Position numbers and translations under genes: made by a program | In this document: positions 33,960-45,181 of the stretch, in pieces | How the letters are laid out: each line of letters starts with the position of its first letter | How positions within the stretch are numbered: the stretch's first letter is position 1 | NCBI GenBank assembly: GCA_002105175.1 | Contig: MCGE01000044.1 | Coordinates: forward strand, 273,951 to 337,950 | Direction of reading: 5' to 3' | Length of the DNA stretch: 64,000 bases | Origin: Absidia repens | Lineage: Eukaryota; Mucoromycota; Mucoromycetes; Mucorales; Cunninghamellaceae | The notes under the pieces: generated by a model | Told to the model about the DNA's origin: nothing | The model's input: the letters and a program-made list of their open reading frames with translations, nothing else | Databases searched by the model: none

Positions 33960-34219
33960 GGCCTTTTGCAGCCTAAATTTGGCTGAGGCTGCAGTGATCA
34001 AGGGTGGTATGATGCGAACAGTTTGTAACCTAAATACCCCGACATCAATCTTGAAACCTGAGGTTTTTTTATTACGGATTTGAATGACAAATGTGAGTCC
34101 GTATTTATTTTAAAGCCTCAGGCGATCCAGGCTGTAAGAAGGGAGAGGAGTTGAGACACTTTGGGTTGGTCAGGATGCAGAAAGGACAATAAAAGCACCT
34201 CCTGGCGTAATCCTCGCCA
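33679..34219. other. Intergenic with 40-A run
   Basis: An uninterrupted run of 40 A at 33915-33954. The flanks hold GAGGCTGCAGTG / CCTCAGGCGATCCAGGC (33960-34130), moderately GC-rich for the region. No gene. Confidence 0.5.
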
Positions 34220-34770
34220 TCAACAGACATTAAAATTTATTGGAGGTAGCATGAGAGTGACTATTTGAGGGGTATGAATAATGCTTAATACGAATCTAAT
34301 GGGACAACTGTTAAAAATGGATCTAATATTCAGCACAAGGCAGATAAGACGAGAAAAAAAAAATATAAATGGACTATTATTTATTAAAGCATAACAACTG
34401 CAACGTTAATCTAAAGAGATGATAGTAAACAAAAAAAAAACAAAAAAAAAGGTTCCATTGAAAAAGACATGAGAGAGACTTTTAAGGCATATTTCATTGA
34501 GACACGTATAATTTCTTCAGGTATGGATACAAAACAGACAAACTAAAACTAAACTAAGCTAATGAAGACTCCAACTTGCTAACTATTGGTGCTCTCCCAG
34601 ATGCTATATCCAAAATGAAAGGGTTTCCTCATGCATCTTGTAATTCCTGATTTGACTAATACTGATCTACGATAAGTCACAAAGATGAAGAAAAAAAATA
34701 GTAAGAGAGGGTGAAAAATGTGAGAAAGATAAATTCACGTGGGCGGCATTTGAAATGTTTTCTTGTGATA
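34220..34770 (-). repeat. Interspersed repeat copy H (antisense)
   Basis: Core at 34609-34650 with one substitution (GCATGAGGAAACCC). CCCACGTGAA at about 34734-34745 on the minus strand, pyrimidine tract, GAAGAAATTATACG and TCAATGAAATATG modules (34490-34515), TTTAATAAATAATAG (34375-34390). Confidence 0.78.
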
Positions 34771-35077
34771 TCTGGTTCTGACCATTTCCCTTAATAACCG
34801 TTTTCGTTTCGATGCAGAAACGTGCACAAACCCCCCCCCCGCAGATATAGAATGTGATACACATCAGAATAACTATATTACCTACAATAACGATGCAATT
34901 CCAGTTTCCCGTTGATATTGTAATGTGGGTACCTACTATATATAACAATTCAAACACGCTGTATAAAACAGACACAGCACACACACAACAAAAAACCCAA
35001 TACATCACATATATAGTAATATAAAAACAGACGACAAATTTTATTACACCCAAAAGCCAAGATAAAAAAAAACTAAT
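34771..35077. other. RPL5 3' flank
   Basis: Includes a run of C (34831-34840) and (CA)n at about 34975-34990. No gene on either strand; the long minus-strand frame lacks codon bias. Confidence 0.45.
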
Positions 35078-36353
35078 CTATTCAGACTTGTGGAAAGCAG
35101 CAATCTTGTCAGCAACCTTGGCGTCACGTTGCTTCTTGTTGAGGCGTTGAGGACGGCGGTAAGGCTTAGCGGGGACACCCTTCTTTTCGGTAGGCTTGTG
35201 GACGGGGTCGGCACGGATAGCTTCGTGGGCTTCAGAGTACATGTCTTCAAGAGCATCAGAGGTAACACCGGCCTTGATGAAACCAGCGAAGTGCTTCTTG
35301 TAGCGTTCTTCATCTTCTTCTTCCAAGTATTCCATGTATTCAGCGACGTGGACACCGAAGATGTAGTTGCGCAACAATTCGTCGTCGTTGGTCTTGGTTT
35401 CGATATCATAACCAGGGAAACGGTTGCCGGAGTGAGGGACAAAGATACCACCATCGGAAGCACCCTTCATGGCACCGAAAACACGAGCACCAGTGGAGGT
35501 ACGAGCCAAACCAACATCCAAGAAAGCCTTGAAAGGACGGGGACCTTCTTCGTTGGCTTCAGTCAAGGAGAGAGCACCATCGGCTTCGGTAACACCTTCG
35601 TACTTGTCAGCAAGACCGAGCTTGGTCAAGGTACGACGAGCCAACAACAAACCAGTAGCGTAAGCGGCAGCCCAGTTGGTCAAACCACCCTTGATACCGA
35701 AACGAGGCAATTCGTGAGCGTAGGCAGCAGACAACACAAAGTCACCTTGGAGCTTGGCGTACACAATTTGACAGATGATATCCTTGTTGGTGAAACGGAC
35801 AACCAATCTGTACTTGGGAGAGTTGTACTTGTTCTTGGCTTGCACAACGAGTCTCTTACGAGCATAGTAGTCGGTCTTACCCTCTATAAAAGACAAAAAA
35901 AGAATGATCATGAGCTTCCGTAACACATTTGATCTTTGTTCACCAAGTTGTTGTAAAATGAATCATTAATCAGATAGGGGCGAAAGACAATCATACAATG
36001 GGTAGTAAATCCACTGTCACATGAACTATACTTTTGCTAAATCATCCTATGATGCATTCTACAACTAATATTTCAGTAGTGTTGTTTATATTTTCTTACC
36101 TCTTCTTCTACGGTACTTGACTTGATAGCGCTTGAAGTAGGCCTTGTTCTTTTGTTGCTTGACGAAAGGCTATTCATACAAAGAGAAAGATTGGTGGTTA
36201 ATAACCCGACATACTTTTCCACATCCATCTATCGATTCATCCATCCATCCATTCACTCATCCATCTGAATACTTTTTGCTGGAATATAAACCATCCATCT
36301 ACTCAAATATTCTATCGCATTGTATTCTTTTCTTTGAACCAGTAACATACCAT
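35078..36353 (-). CDS. RPL5: 60S ribosomal protein L5 (uL18)
   Basis: Exons 36353-36351 (the ATG only), 36169-36100 and 35883-35078, giving 292 residues. Conserved start [20 protein letters not shown] then [16 protein letters not shown], with [19 protein letters not shown] and SGNRFPGYD later, and the Lys-rich C-terminus that binds 5S rRNA ([20 protein letters not shown]). The protein chaperones 5S rRNA with uL5 into the 60S subunit. A first exon of just three bases, followed by a long intron with GATG repeats, is shared with RPL18 in this window. The coding strand uses the biased, C-ending codons of highly expressed genes, unlike its neighbours. Confidence 0.97.
36222..36269 (-). repeat. GATG/GAATG tract in RPL5 intron 1
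   Basis: On the coding strand the first intron carries GATGGATGAGTGAATGGATG and continues as GGATGGATGAATCGATAG. A matching tract lies in the first intron of RPL18 (45273-45326), also in sense. It may be a transcriptional enhancer inside ribosomal-protein introns. Confidence 0.55.
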
Positions 36354-37364
36354 GGTAATGACAAAGGGGAAAAGGAAGGAATCAATAAATCAATTTGCGG
36401 CTCTTTTTCATTTTTTTAATTTTTGAAACACCGCATTTTACGCATTTTCGCATATGGCCTGCGCTATCTATTGTATTTAAAAGCCTTCCACAAGGACTCC
36501 CCTTGAACATGAGTACATTAGAAAGCCAATATATAATAAAAGTAAATTAATATATATATATATATATAAACACTGTAAATGCTAAAGTTGTCGTGGGTCT
36601 GACACATACACACATACACGCATACACGCATACACGCATACACACATACACAAGCAGATCAACTATCATATAGGAAAAAGCATTTTCACATAAATGTGTG
36701 TATAATTGTTTTATTTAATTGTTAAAAACCAAATAAAGCTATAAAATTATCTAAATCTAAATCATAAGCTAAGTATAATCATCTTGATCGTCATACTTTT
36801 CAACATTTCCTTTCAGGCGAGTCATTGGGATCGATATAAGTATCGCCAACCTTTCGCTAGATGATATAATTGTTCATTTTGTTGATTTCGATAGTGACAT
36901 TGGCTGGTAACGTAGATGATTGTCACCTAATACAATTGTATTTTATTTTTTGGCGGTACCTCCATTACCGGACAATTTTCTAGCGTACCGATATTTCATC
37001 ATGAAAGACTAAGAGTGAGCTAAATCTACCGACTTTGTCAAAGTCGTTGCAAGGAAAATGATGATGCCGCAACTAGGACTTGACTCACCATTATTGTTGG
37101 TTTCAAATCAAAAGGTTTGATTGTGTAAAGCAGTAAAAGAAAACGAAAAAGGGAAACGTGATCAGGACAAAAACATTTAAATACCGCCAAAGCCACATTG
37201 GTCCATAGCCAACGACCCTGATCTACGAATTCATGCTTTTATTAAGAATTCGACAAGATTATTTTTTGTCTCTTCTTCCCATTTATTAACCTTTTTACGT
37301 CCTCCGCATTTCGATTGTTTTATTTTGACATATTTTTTACCTTTTCTTTGGGTTTTCAATTATC
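36354..37364. other. Divergent spacer between RPL5 and the RRM gene
   Basis: Holds (TA)n at 36549-36569 and an ACACGCATAC-type tandem at 36604-36652. From about 37110 down to 36770 the minus strand shows protein-like pieces (an ATG|GTGAGT, then SFMMKYRYARKLSG, then PANVTIEINKMNNYII and KVGDTYIDPNDSPERK) but I cannot join them into one frame. It may be a small decayed or mis-spliced gene. Confidence 0.4.
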
Positions 37365-40199
37365 ATGCAACAAGGACAACAGCAGCTGCCCTCAAATATG
37401 AAATGGCAAAAAGGGAAAGAATGGGCATCTGCGTCCTATTCATCAACACGTATTGGTGTATGTAAATCGTCAGTCACAGGTCGATCTCCCTCTAACGCGG
37501 CAGTGATGTCGTCGAATACAGAAAACAACATCCTTGTAATGAATGAATCAGGTAATAAGTTACATAAGCCAAAAGGATTGAATTCATGCCGTTTATCAAC
37601 TTCTGTTTATTTATACTGTTTTATATATGATACACACTTATTGGTTTACACATTGTATTTTTATTTTGATAGAATCATCCAATAAAAATGATTGGAATGA
37701 ATTAAATGGTCCAACTTTGGTGCCCAACTCGCCTGTCAAGCCCTTCGCCACGCAAGATTTGGACGACCAGTTGAAAAGTGATTACGGTGTCGTAACAAAC
37801 GATGTCAACAACCAAAAAGACAATGAAATTGACAAACGCGGGAATCCTTTGGCTTGTGTTTTTGTGGCAAGGTAAAATACAATTTTTAAAAACTACATAT
37901 ATGAGACGTCAATGACATATGATACTCATTCGCTTCCTTTTTTTTATTTTTGAAATACGTATAACACAAAGTCTGAACAAAAATATTGCTGTCAAGGAAT
38001 TGATTCTGTCACTCCACAAACACTTTGAACAATGGGGGACAATCATCAGTGTTAAAGTGTCTAAAGATAGTATGAATCGCCCATATGCTTTTATACAATA
38101 TGAAGTAAGTGGAGAAAAGGAAAGTCAAGTATCATATGTAAACACTTCATTGACTGCGTCCATTTTTCCTTTTTTGTACCATATTACATCAATATGTTTA
38201 GAGAATCTGCGACGCACGACAAGCTGTCATTCAAGCTTATGGATCTCTTTTGGAAGGAAGAGCTGTTCGATGTGAAGCAGCAAGAGTAAATCGAACATTG
38301 CATTTGTCATCTTTGCAATTCCCTTTGGTTGAAAAGGTACTACATATCATATACGATTGTGGAAATGATAATATCCTTTTCTTTTTATTTTTTAATTAAT
38401 AATCAGATTCGCATCTTTATTCATATTCTCCATATAGGATATTCTTCAACAGTTATCAAAGTTTGGTGAGGTTGAAGATATACATTTTGTCCATGATCAA
38501 GGTATTCCATCGGCATATGTCAAATTCTGTTACAGAAATGATGCTGTCGACGCTTATATGGTAAGTCAATTTCTCCACTTTTATTTACAGTAACTTTTTT
38601 TTTTTTTTTTTTTTTTTTGCAGTGTTTGAAACCACCTTATACTTTGGGACCATGGACCGTTGAATGGGCACCCAACGTCATATGCTCAGGTGAAGATACC
38701 ATGTATTACAAGTCTTGTGTTTTCATTGGCAACCTGAACCACTCAGTTAGCAAATCAGATTTGACAGAAAAATTTGGACGATATGGAATCATCAACAGCT
38801 CATTTGTCAGAAAAAGAATGAACAATCTGCATAGTAGTACGTTTGGCATTGTATACTATGCGACATGTGAAGCAGCCACGCAGGCAATCAGTGCAGAGGT
38901 AAGTAGGATGTCGGCATTTGAATATAGTATTTGGGATTGTTTCTGATTTGATCCTCTTTTTTTTGGGGGGGTGGGGCGGTATTGTGTATACACTACTGTA
39001 GAATGGTCAAGATTGGCTTGGTCGTCGTATGCGTGTCTCTTACCGTGAAAAGAAAAAAGAGGCATCTCATCTGAAATGGCAGGATGACAGTCAACAAACG
39101 ATCAAGGGGTCATCTACTTCCTATCCTTTCTCTTCCTGTCCAAATCCACCACTTCCTTCTCCTGACCCTGTGTTTTCCGGTTATATTTCCACCTTTGATT
39201 CTGGTATCTCTTCTTTACAACTTTGCAAAGCCCATTACAACCAACACCTATCATCTACAACACCCACGTCTGCTATCCAACATGATGATTCCGCACAACA
39301 AGTGTGTCAGAACGAAGTCTCCTTCGAGTCAACTCCGCTCCGCTCAGAAGCCATTACCAAACCCTTATCCACCACAGCTGCGACTGAACTACCAGCGACT
39401 CCCCTGCCAAGTGAGAAGATTTTGGATGAATCTGAAAACAACTACGATCCTGAACCCTACTCGACCACCAACAAGGTTAACTCTCTTCAAGAACAATCTC
39501 AACGATTTTCTCCAATGGCATACAACTCGGACCACCGTTATGATAGTAACTGTACGGTGGCATACAATGATTACTATTATGGGCAATGGGTAAGTCGTTC
39601 GTTGTCAGATGTGTTGTCCAAAAAGTGGATAATTGGATACTGACTTTTTTCGACTATTCTAATATAGCCTGGATACTTCAATGTCATGGTCTCAAACCAA
39701 CAAGGTAAAATAGGAAAAATAGTATGAGAGGGACATATTGCGATGTGCTAAGAAGACCCTCTTTTGTTTTCCTTTTTTCCATCAACTAGGGGCGTTTTAT
39801 TATCCTTTTGGTTACTATTACTATTATGGGCATTCTACCGACAATTTTCCTCAAACCTATCACTATCCTTCTCAAACTGCGTGTGACATGAATTCTTCAT
39901 ATTGCCAAATGTATCCACATGCGGACTCTCATTATTTTGCATCAATCCCAGGTCCTGTTGGGCGTGTGGTCCCTTGGATGGCATCTCCGAACCCAACTCA
40001 TCCTAGCAATACACCGTCATCAGCTATGGCGATTTCGACTTGTCATCCTAGCGCAGAAAAACCTGGGCCATCACCACATGAGATTATCAAGGTAAAAACA
40101 GTAAAGCAAAAAAAAAAGTTCCTGGGGTATGATATTGTGGCGAAAAAGGGGGATGAGGAGTATAGGGAGGTTATGGAGGCCCAATTTAGGAAACTATAA
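37365..40199 (+). CDS. RNA-binding protein with three RRM domains
   Basis: Nine exons: 37365-37551, 37673-37871, 37972-38104, 38202-38336, 38438-38560, 38623-38898, 39002-39589, 39668-39704, 39790-40199; phases agree, 695 residues. RRM1 begins CVFVARSLN and has RPYAFIQYE (RNP1-like); RRM2 is degenerate (DILQQLSKFGEVEDI, PSAYVKF); RRM3 is KSCVFIGNLN (RNP2) with TFGIVYYATCEAATQAI and ends GRRMRVSYREKKK. The C-terminal third is S/P/Q-rich then Tyr-rich (YYPFGYYYYYG), a likely low-complexity condensate segment. Three RRMs with the V-F-V-A-x-L lead resemble fungal Rim4/Mug28-type post-transcriptional regulators, but this is only a resemblance. AATAAAAAAATG at about 40410 is the poly(A) signal. Confidence 0.85.
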
Positions 40200-40645
40200 G
40201 GCAAAAAAAAAAAAAAAACGAACTAACCATAAATTATCTCCTTGTATGATTTAGTAAAAACACCAAACAAGCACTTGTGACATGACTGATGACGATGAGC
40301 AACAGGAACAAGAACTTAAATTCTCTTTAGCGAAATAGTTATTGCACAAACAATACAAAAATTATACGTAGCTTTTTTAGTTATTATTCCTTTTTTTACT
40401 TTGACTGACAATAAAAAAATGATGCTAGGAACCAATCAACTGTCTTCATCCTGTCTTATCTTTCTATGATATATCCGGAGTTTTTTATTATTTCATAGTA
40501 GTGCCTTTTTTTTTTTTTTTTTGTGGGGTTAAAGTTGGGTGAAACATAAAAAAAGGTCATTTTAGTTTTTCTCTCCTCCCTTTTTTTTTTTCCTCCTTCT
40601 CCCTTCACTTCTTCGCTCTTTCTTTTTTTTTTTTTTTGGAACTTG
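40200..40645. other. Spacer with polyT leader of the PAS gene
   Basis: A-run 40204-40218; T-runs at 40507-40522 and 40623-40637, the latter just 8 bases before the PAS-gene start. No gene. Confidence 0.5.
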
Positions 40646-42064
40646 ATGCACACAAATCACAACTTGTTACAATGCCCTTTGCACAATGTTGCCACCATGA
40701 CGATCGACACCATCTCACGGACAATCATCTACGCATCGTCGGATATGGTTCGGCTTCTCGAGGATGATCCAACAGGTACACAATGGCCAACCAAAGAAGA
40801 TCAGCAACTTTGTTTCACTACATTGGTAGATTCGAAGTCAAGCCAACGACAAAAACGACTATTGACTTGTGAACATATTAACAGTAATGACCCAACGACA
40901 ACAATCATTCAATGTGCTGATATCTCTGCCTTGGAAGAATTCTATTACAACAACACCTTATTCAGTACTTTAATGATGAATTCTCCGTCCTCAACAAGCA
41001 GCGATCATGGTTCTACTATCATACTACGAATGAATCCTTATGGTGTTATTCAAGCAGCATTCGCGCCTACTAGTGCTCTGTCATTCCAAACCTCCATGAT
41101 GATCGGGAAACCTTTGATGCGATTTATTCACAACGACGACATACCAATACTTTGCAGTGGTCTAAGACAGGTGACTCGGTGTCAGCAGGACAGTGATGAT
41201 GACGATGATGATGATAGTGATGATGATGATAGTGATGGTGAATTCACTATGACTTCCTTCGATCTTCGATGTGATTTACACAGCATCTTTGATAACAACA
41301 ATAATAATAATGCAACACCGCCACCATCGACTACAACAAAAAAGGAAACATTCTTGGCAACAACAAACTCCTTGGATGACGACGTTGATGATCTTCATAC
41401 ATTCTATCATTTTACCACGATTTTCACAAACACGCAGGATATTTTATGTATCATGCGACCATCTTCCACCACCACCACCACCACCACCGCCGCCACTTCC
41501 ACTAATACTGCTCATGACGATGTTAAATCCTCGCTGTCACTCCTTTCATCACGACCATCATCCATTTCCTCGGCATCCTCTTTATCTACCTCCTCTACGA
41601 CACTACCATCTTTACGCTCGGGGTCACCATCATCCACTACCACGAACAGCTACCCATCATCGTCCAAATCTTCTAGAGGTGATCCTTTTTCAATATGCTC
41701 ATCACTGTATCAACTGGTGCATTTGCTCCGATTCTCCGAGACAAAGGTCAAGGATATTGTCAATGGATTACAACAAGCGTTATGGAATGCGGCAGAACAA
41801 GGGTTTATGATCCTTGCTCATTATTTGGCGGTAGTCATGGTCTTGGCATTACAATACTATCGCCTGGCACGACACCCATCATTCTGGCTGGAAACTTCCG
41901 AATTGGCTCTACGATGTTTGGTGGCGGAAACAAAAACAAGACCTGAACTGGATCGTGTATTTTCCTGGCTCGAATGGTCTGGTCTCCCCTCATCTCGGCG
42001 ATTGTTTGGTATGGCGCTGGATCATGGCTCTGAATGGTTTATCTCTGCTTCTCTTCGGCCTTAG
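40646..42064 (+). CDS. PAS-like domain protein, low-complexity middle
   Basis: Single open frame of 472 codons; the first ATG is at 40646 (an apparent longer start is a TTG). Two PAS-like segments: MTIDTISRTIIYASSDMVRL near the N-terminus and RMNPYGVIQAAFAPTSALSF then IGKPLMRFIHNDDIPILCSG with the following TMTSFDLRCDL strand. PAS folds sense ligands or mediate dimerisation in white-collar-type and other regulators; no DNA-binding or kinase domain is visible here. An Asp-rich run (DDDDDDDSDDDDSDG), Ser/Thr runs and an aromatic C-terminal part follow. No intron is evident, unlike most neighbours. TTTTAATAAAGC at about 42288 is the poly(A) signal. Moderate confidence in PAS, good confidence in a real gene. 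Confidence 0.65.
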   Translation: MHTNHNLLQCPLHNVATMTIDTISRTIIYASSDMVRLLEDDPTGTQWPTKEDQQLCFTTLVDSKSSQRQKRLLTCEHINSNDPTTTIIQCADISALEEFYYNNTLFSTLMMNSPSSTSSDHGSTIILRMNPYGVIQAAFAPTSALSFQTSMMIGKPLMRFIHNDDIPILCSGLRQVTRCQQDSDDDDDDDSDDDDSDGEFTMTSFDLRCDLHSIFDNNNNNNATPPPSTTTKKETFLATTNSLDDDVDDLHTFYHFTTIFTNTQDILCIMRPSSTTTTTTTAATSTNTAHDDVKSSLSLLSSRPSSISSASSLSTSSTTLPSLRSGSPSSTTTNSYPSSSKSSRGDPFSICSSLYQLVHLLRFSETKVKDIVNGLQQALWNAAEQGFMILAHYLAVVMVLALQYYRLARHPSFWLETSELALRCLVAETKTRPELDRVFSWLEWSGLPSSRRLFGMALDHGSEWFISASLRP

Positions 42065-42499
42065 TTAATTATCATTCCCCTTCCTTTCTTCTTTTTATTT
42101 TTATTTGTATACACCCTTAGTTTTATCGTTACTATTTGTTTTCCTCGCTTCGTTTGTATATATATTATCATTGCTTTATATATTTATATACCAAACCATT
42201 ATTTTTATAGGATAGTTTTTTCCTGTTTGTGATTTGCTATTGATTTACATGGTCTTACCCTTTACTATATTTACAACATACACACATTTTAATAAAGCAT
42301 CATTTTTTTTTTAAAAAAAAAAAATGCATATCATTTACATAGTCATTGGCTTGTATTATCATATCATGAAAATTGTTTTACTGGTTTGATTTTTTATACA
42401 CTTTGGTAAATAATCAATTCATGTGGTGCAGTTCTGCAAGAATGCAATTTTTTAGATAGAATTTCCAAACACTCTATGATAAACATTGATCTACAGGGT
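42065..42499. other. PAS-gene 3' flank
   Basis: T-rich 3' UTR with its AATAAA and an A-run. No gene. Confidence 0.5.
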
Positions 42500-43740
42500 G
42501 TCAGGGAGAGGTTGATGAGTGTGGTTTTTTGATGAAATAGGACACTTTATCGTCATTTTCCACCTAAATAAGCAGCCCCTTGGGACTCAACTGGTCGCTT
42601 TTTTTTCGCGTATCACACGCACAAGAGGCGGTAAAAAAGTGGGGGTTAGATAAAACGTAAAAACAAAAATAACGACAATAAACATATACAATATGCTTAG
42701 TCCAGTGGATGGTATGTTGGCGACACAGCCTGGATTGACAACTATGACTGAGAGTGCGGAATATCATCACTTTTCGTATCAAGTAGCCTAAACCTTTCAA
42801 CAGGGTAACTAGGCTCTGAGTAAAGGCAATTAGTCATGATATGGTAGTGAATAGTGCAAAATACTCTATAGTGACTTATACATGCACAGAACCACCTATA
42901 TTCATTTACATGATTGGTTTAGTGGTGAGTGATCTAAGATTCCCAATCAGTCTCTTGGTCTTTCATGGGTGAAAACCAGTCATAGTGAATGAACTAGAAA
43001 GTAAACATTTTGGTAGGACATCTATAAAACATCTGCAATAGGCACACTGACTAATATGTAATGGGTCAGAGGACCGTTTAATGAAAAGTGAAATTTTATT
43101 TAAGCGTATTTGTAGATACTAAAACTAAGGGCAAGGGGTCCATGGAAGCGAGGCATTCAATGAACGAATCAATAGGGAGAGCCAAGAGTGATACTAATGA
43201 GAGACCTAAAAAACAACCAGCGCTAATCTGAAGGTACAATTGTAAAACGGGGGTTAATATATTGTACAGGGCATGAGAAAGGCTAAATGGGCAACTATTA
43301 TTGAAGCATAACAATGTGACTACACTAAGGGAAAAAAGTGATGGCGATAACAAATGAGAGCTACTACGTAAGACACTAAAGGTACTATTGGAATATTTTG
43401 CATTGAAGCATATAAAAAAAGACATATTTTATTTAGATGTAGATACATTCATTATACAAACAGAGACTAAAAGATGCCGATGAAGGCTCTAAAATGCCAA
43501 CTAACTGAGGTCCTAAATCTTGGATCCAAAATGAAAGGGTTTCCCCATGCATCTTGTAATCCCTGAGCTGAAAACCTTTCTAAACTAGTTCTAATATTAA
43601 TCTAAGTCCAACATTACCCCAAAAAAGTTACAATGTTGAAGAAAAAAAGAAAAGAAGAGAAAGCAGGAGCGGAGAAAATTAAAAATGGGAGTAAATAACC
43701 ACCCCCACGTGGGCGGGATTTGAATCATTTTTTTTTCTGG
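42500..43740 (-). repeat. Interspersed repeat copy I (antisense), about 1.2 kb
   Basis: Minus-strand order: CCCGCCCACGTGGGGG (about 43704-43719), pyrimidine tract, core at 43523-43583, CTAAATAAAATATGTC (43425-43437), TGCTTCAATGCAAAATATTCC (43390-43412), GCTTCAATAATAG (43285-43306), then TTAAATAAAATTTC (43090-43105), GTCGCCAACATACC (42710-42725), and a left end containing CCCAAGGGGCTGC (42572-42586) shared with 5041-5070. Confidence 0.85.
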
Positions 43741-44079
43741 TCTTTTTTTTTTTTTTTGATAGTACAAAAACGAAGACCGTCTTCTTTTTTACAACAATCA
43801 ACGCCACACAGCAACCTCAACATGATGGTTACCTTTACATGACAATAAATAACACCATTTAACACTGGCATAATTGCTCCTCTCTTCTATTGATGCCCTG
43901 TAAACAAGATAGAGCAATTTCACCTGGTTTAATTCACCCATCACTGTACAGTACTGTAATGTTGAATAGCTTGTCGCTCACCGTGGGACAACATACCCTC
44001 ATAGACTGAACTAATTGTTTCACATTATATTTACTCTACGACAAGATTCCTTTCCTACTCTTACATACTTCACAATTAT
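43741..44079. other. Non-genic stretch
   Basis: T-run next to copy I, then AT-rich sequence with CTGTACAGTACTGTA (43945-43960, a self-complementary element also seen at 44258-44270). No gene. Confidence 0.45.
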
Positions 44080-44195
44080 TCACACACTCTCCCAATATCC
44101 TCTACTTTGGATAGAAGCCATGGTACTACCATTGTAGTTTAGTTTAATACAAATGCCATAGTTTATATCTACATCTGAATAAAATATATCGTGTA
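44080..44195 (+). repeat. Truncated repeat fragment (sense)
   Basis: GGATAGAAGCCATGGTA...TAGTTTAGTTTAATAC then CCATAGTTTATATCTACATC and TGAATAAAATAT match the tail of the family; the core is missing. Confidence 0.6.
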
Positions 44196-44694
44196 TTTTT
44201 AAACTTGATATCGTATCTAATATGTTTAGTTTGACTTTTCGAATGACCACACTGTACTGCACAGTACTGTACAATTCGTGCGCGTGTAAAAAAAAAAGTG
44301 GGCAGTGGCATATAAAAATAAAAAGGGCTAAATATGAGAACTGATCTACATCAAGTACTCAAATACCATAGTCCTTTTATTTTTATTTTTATTTTTAAAA
44401 AGAAAGCAATTACATAACTTGCTCTATTTCATCTTTATTATCATACATGGTTAAACGTTTTATTGTCAAGTAATATGAATATCCTAACATTTTCCTTGGG
44501 ACCCAAATTTTTACCTTCTTGCTGAAGCGCACCATGTGATAGCATCATTATTGTAAGAAACAAAAAAAAAAAAAATGCTATTCGACCTGTTAGTAGTCGA
44601 ATCCGGGTATGGCGTTTTATCCAACCGTCTATTCAAGAATCGATAGGTATAAACATATATGAACGAAGAACCGTTGGTGCAAGGGCATTTTCGG

Positions 44695-44919
44695 TCATGG
44701 ATTCATTCGGGTATTAATATGGTCAGGACCTGCCACCGTCGAGGTTATCGATTTGTTTTTGCATGAATGTTGAAAATTGATGTTGACAATCTTGCAATAG
44801 GTGTCCACTATACCAATAGGACCTTCGGGAAAAACGCCATGTACAGTAGAAGGACAACCAAGCAGGGTATCATCGAGAGAGATACTTTCCGTAATCCAGT
44901 CATGGTGCGAGATACGCAT
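44695..44919 (-). pseudogene. Short orphan frame, possible gene fragment
   Basis: Seventy-four codons on the minus strand (starts MRISHHDWITESISLDDTLL and includes CPSTVHGVFPEGPIGIVDTY). Amino-acid composition looks protein-like, with balanced residues, and the frame continues upstream a little. No promoter, intron or partner exon found, and I do not recognise it. It may be a decayed duplicate. Confidence 0.25.
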
Positions 44920-45030
44920 CTAGTAAATATTACATCCAAATATTTTTGAATTTTTATCCCACGTAACGTGAAAGAAGTAATAGGACGAAACATGAAGAGA
45001 TATAATGGATAAAAAAAATCACCACACTAT

Positions 45031-45129
45031 GAGTTTTTTCAAAAATGTCAAAAAAAAAGAGCGGTGCCTGAAATCAATGAAAGCTTCAAAAGCCGCTTCC
45101 GGCGGTCAATTATTGCATTTTTGAAAAGT
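45031..45129. repeat. Inverted repeat upstream of RPL18
   Basis: TTTTCAAAAATG near 45033 and CATTTTTGAAAA near 45116 are exact reverse complements about 72 bases apart, ending about 55 bases before the RPL18 ATG. Between them is a small GC hairpin, CCGCTTCCGGCGG. Could be promoter structure or a tiny insertion. Confidence 0.4.
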
Positions 45130-45181
45130 CCAACAAAAGATCTTTCTCTTTTTAGCTTTAACTTTTGGTCGATAAACAACA

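Noticed and set aside
35090..35923. 277-codon open frame antisense to RPL5
   Set aside because: A mirror of strongly biased RPL5 codons; no independent evidence of translation.
35884..36099. Possible box C/D snoRNA in RPL5 intron 2
   Set aside because: A CTGA and some GATGAT-like words exist, but no proper RUGAUGA box with a closing stem.
36597..36655. Regular CA-rich repeat as a CRISPR-like array
   Set aside because: Units are about 8-10 bases without unique spacers; it is a microsatellite.
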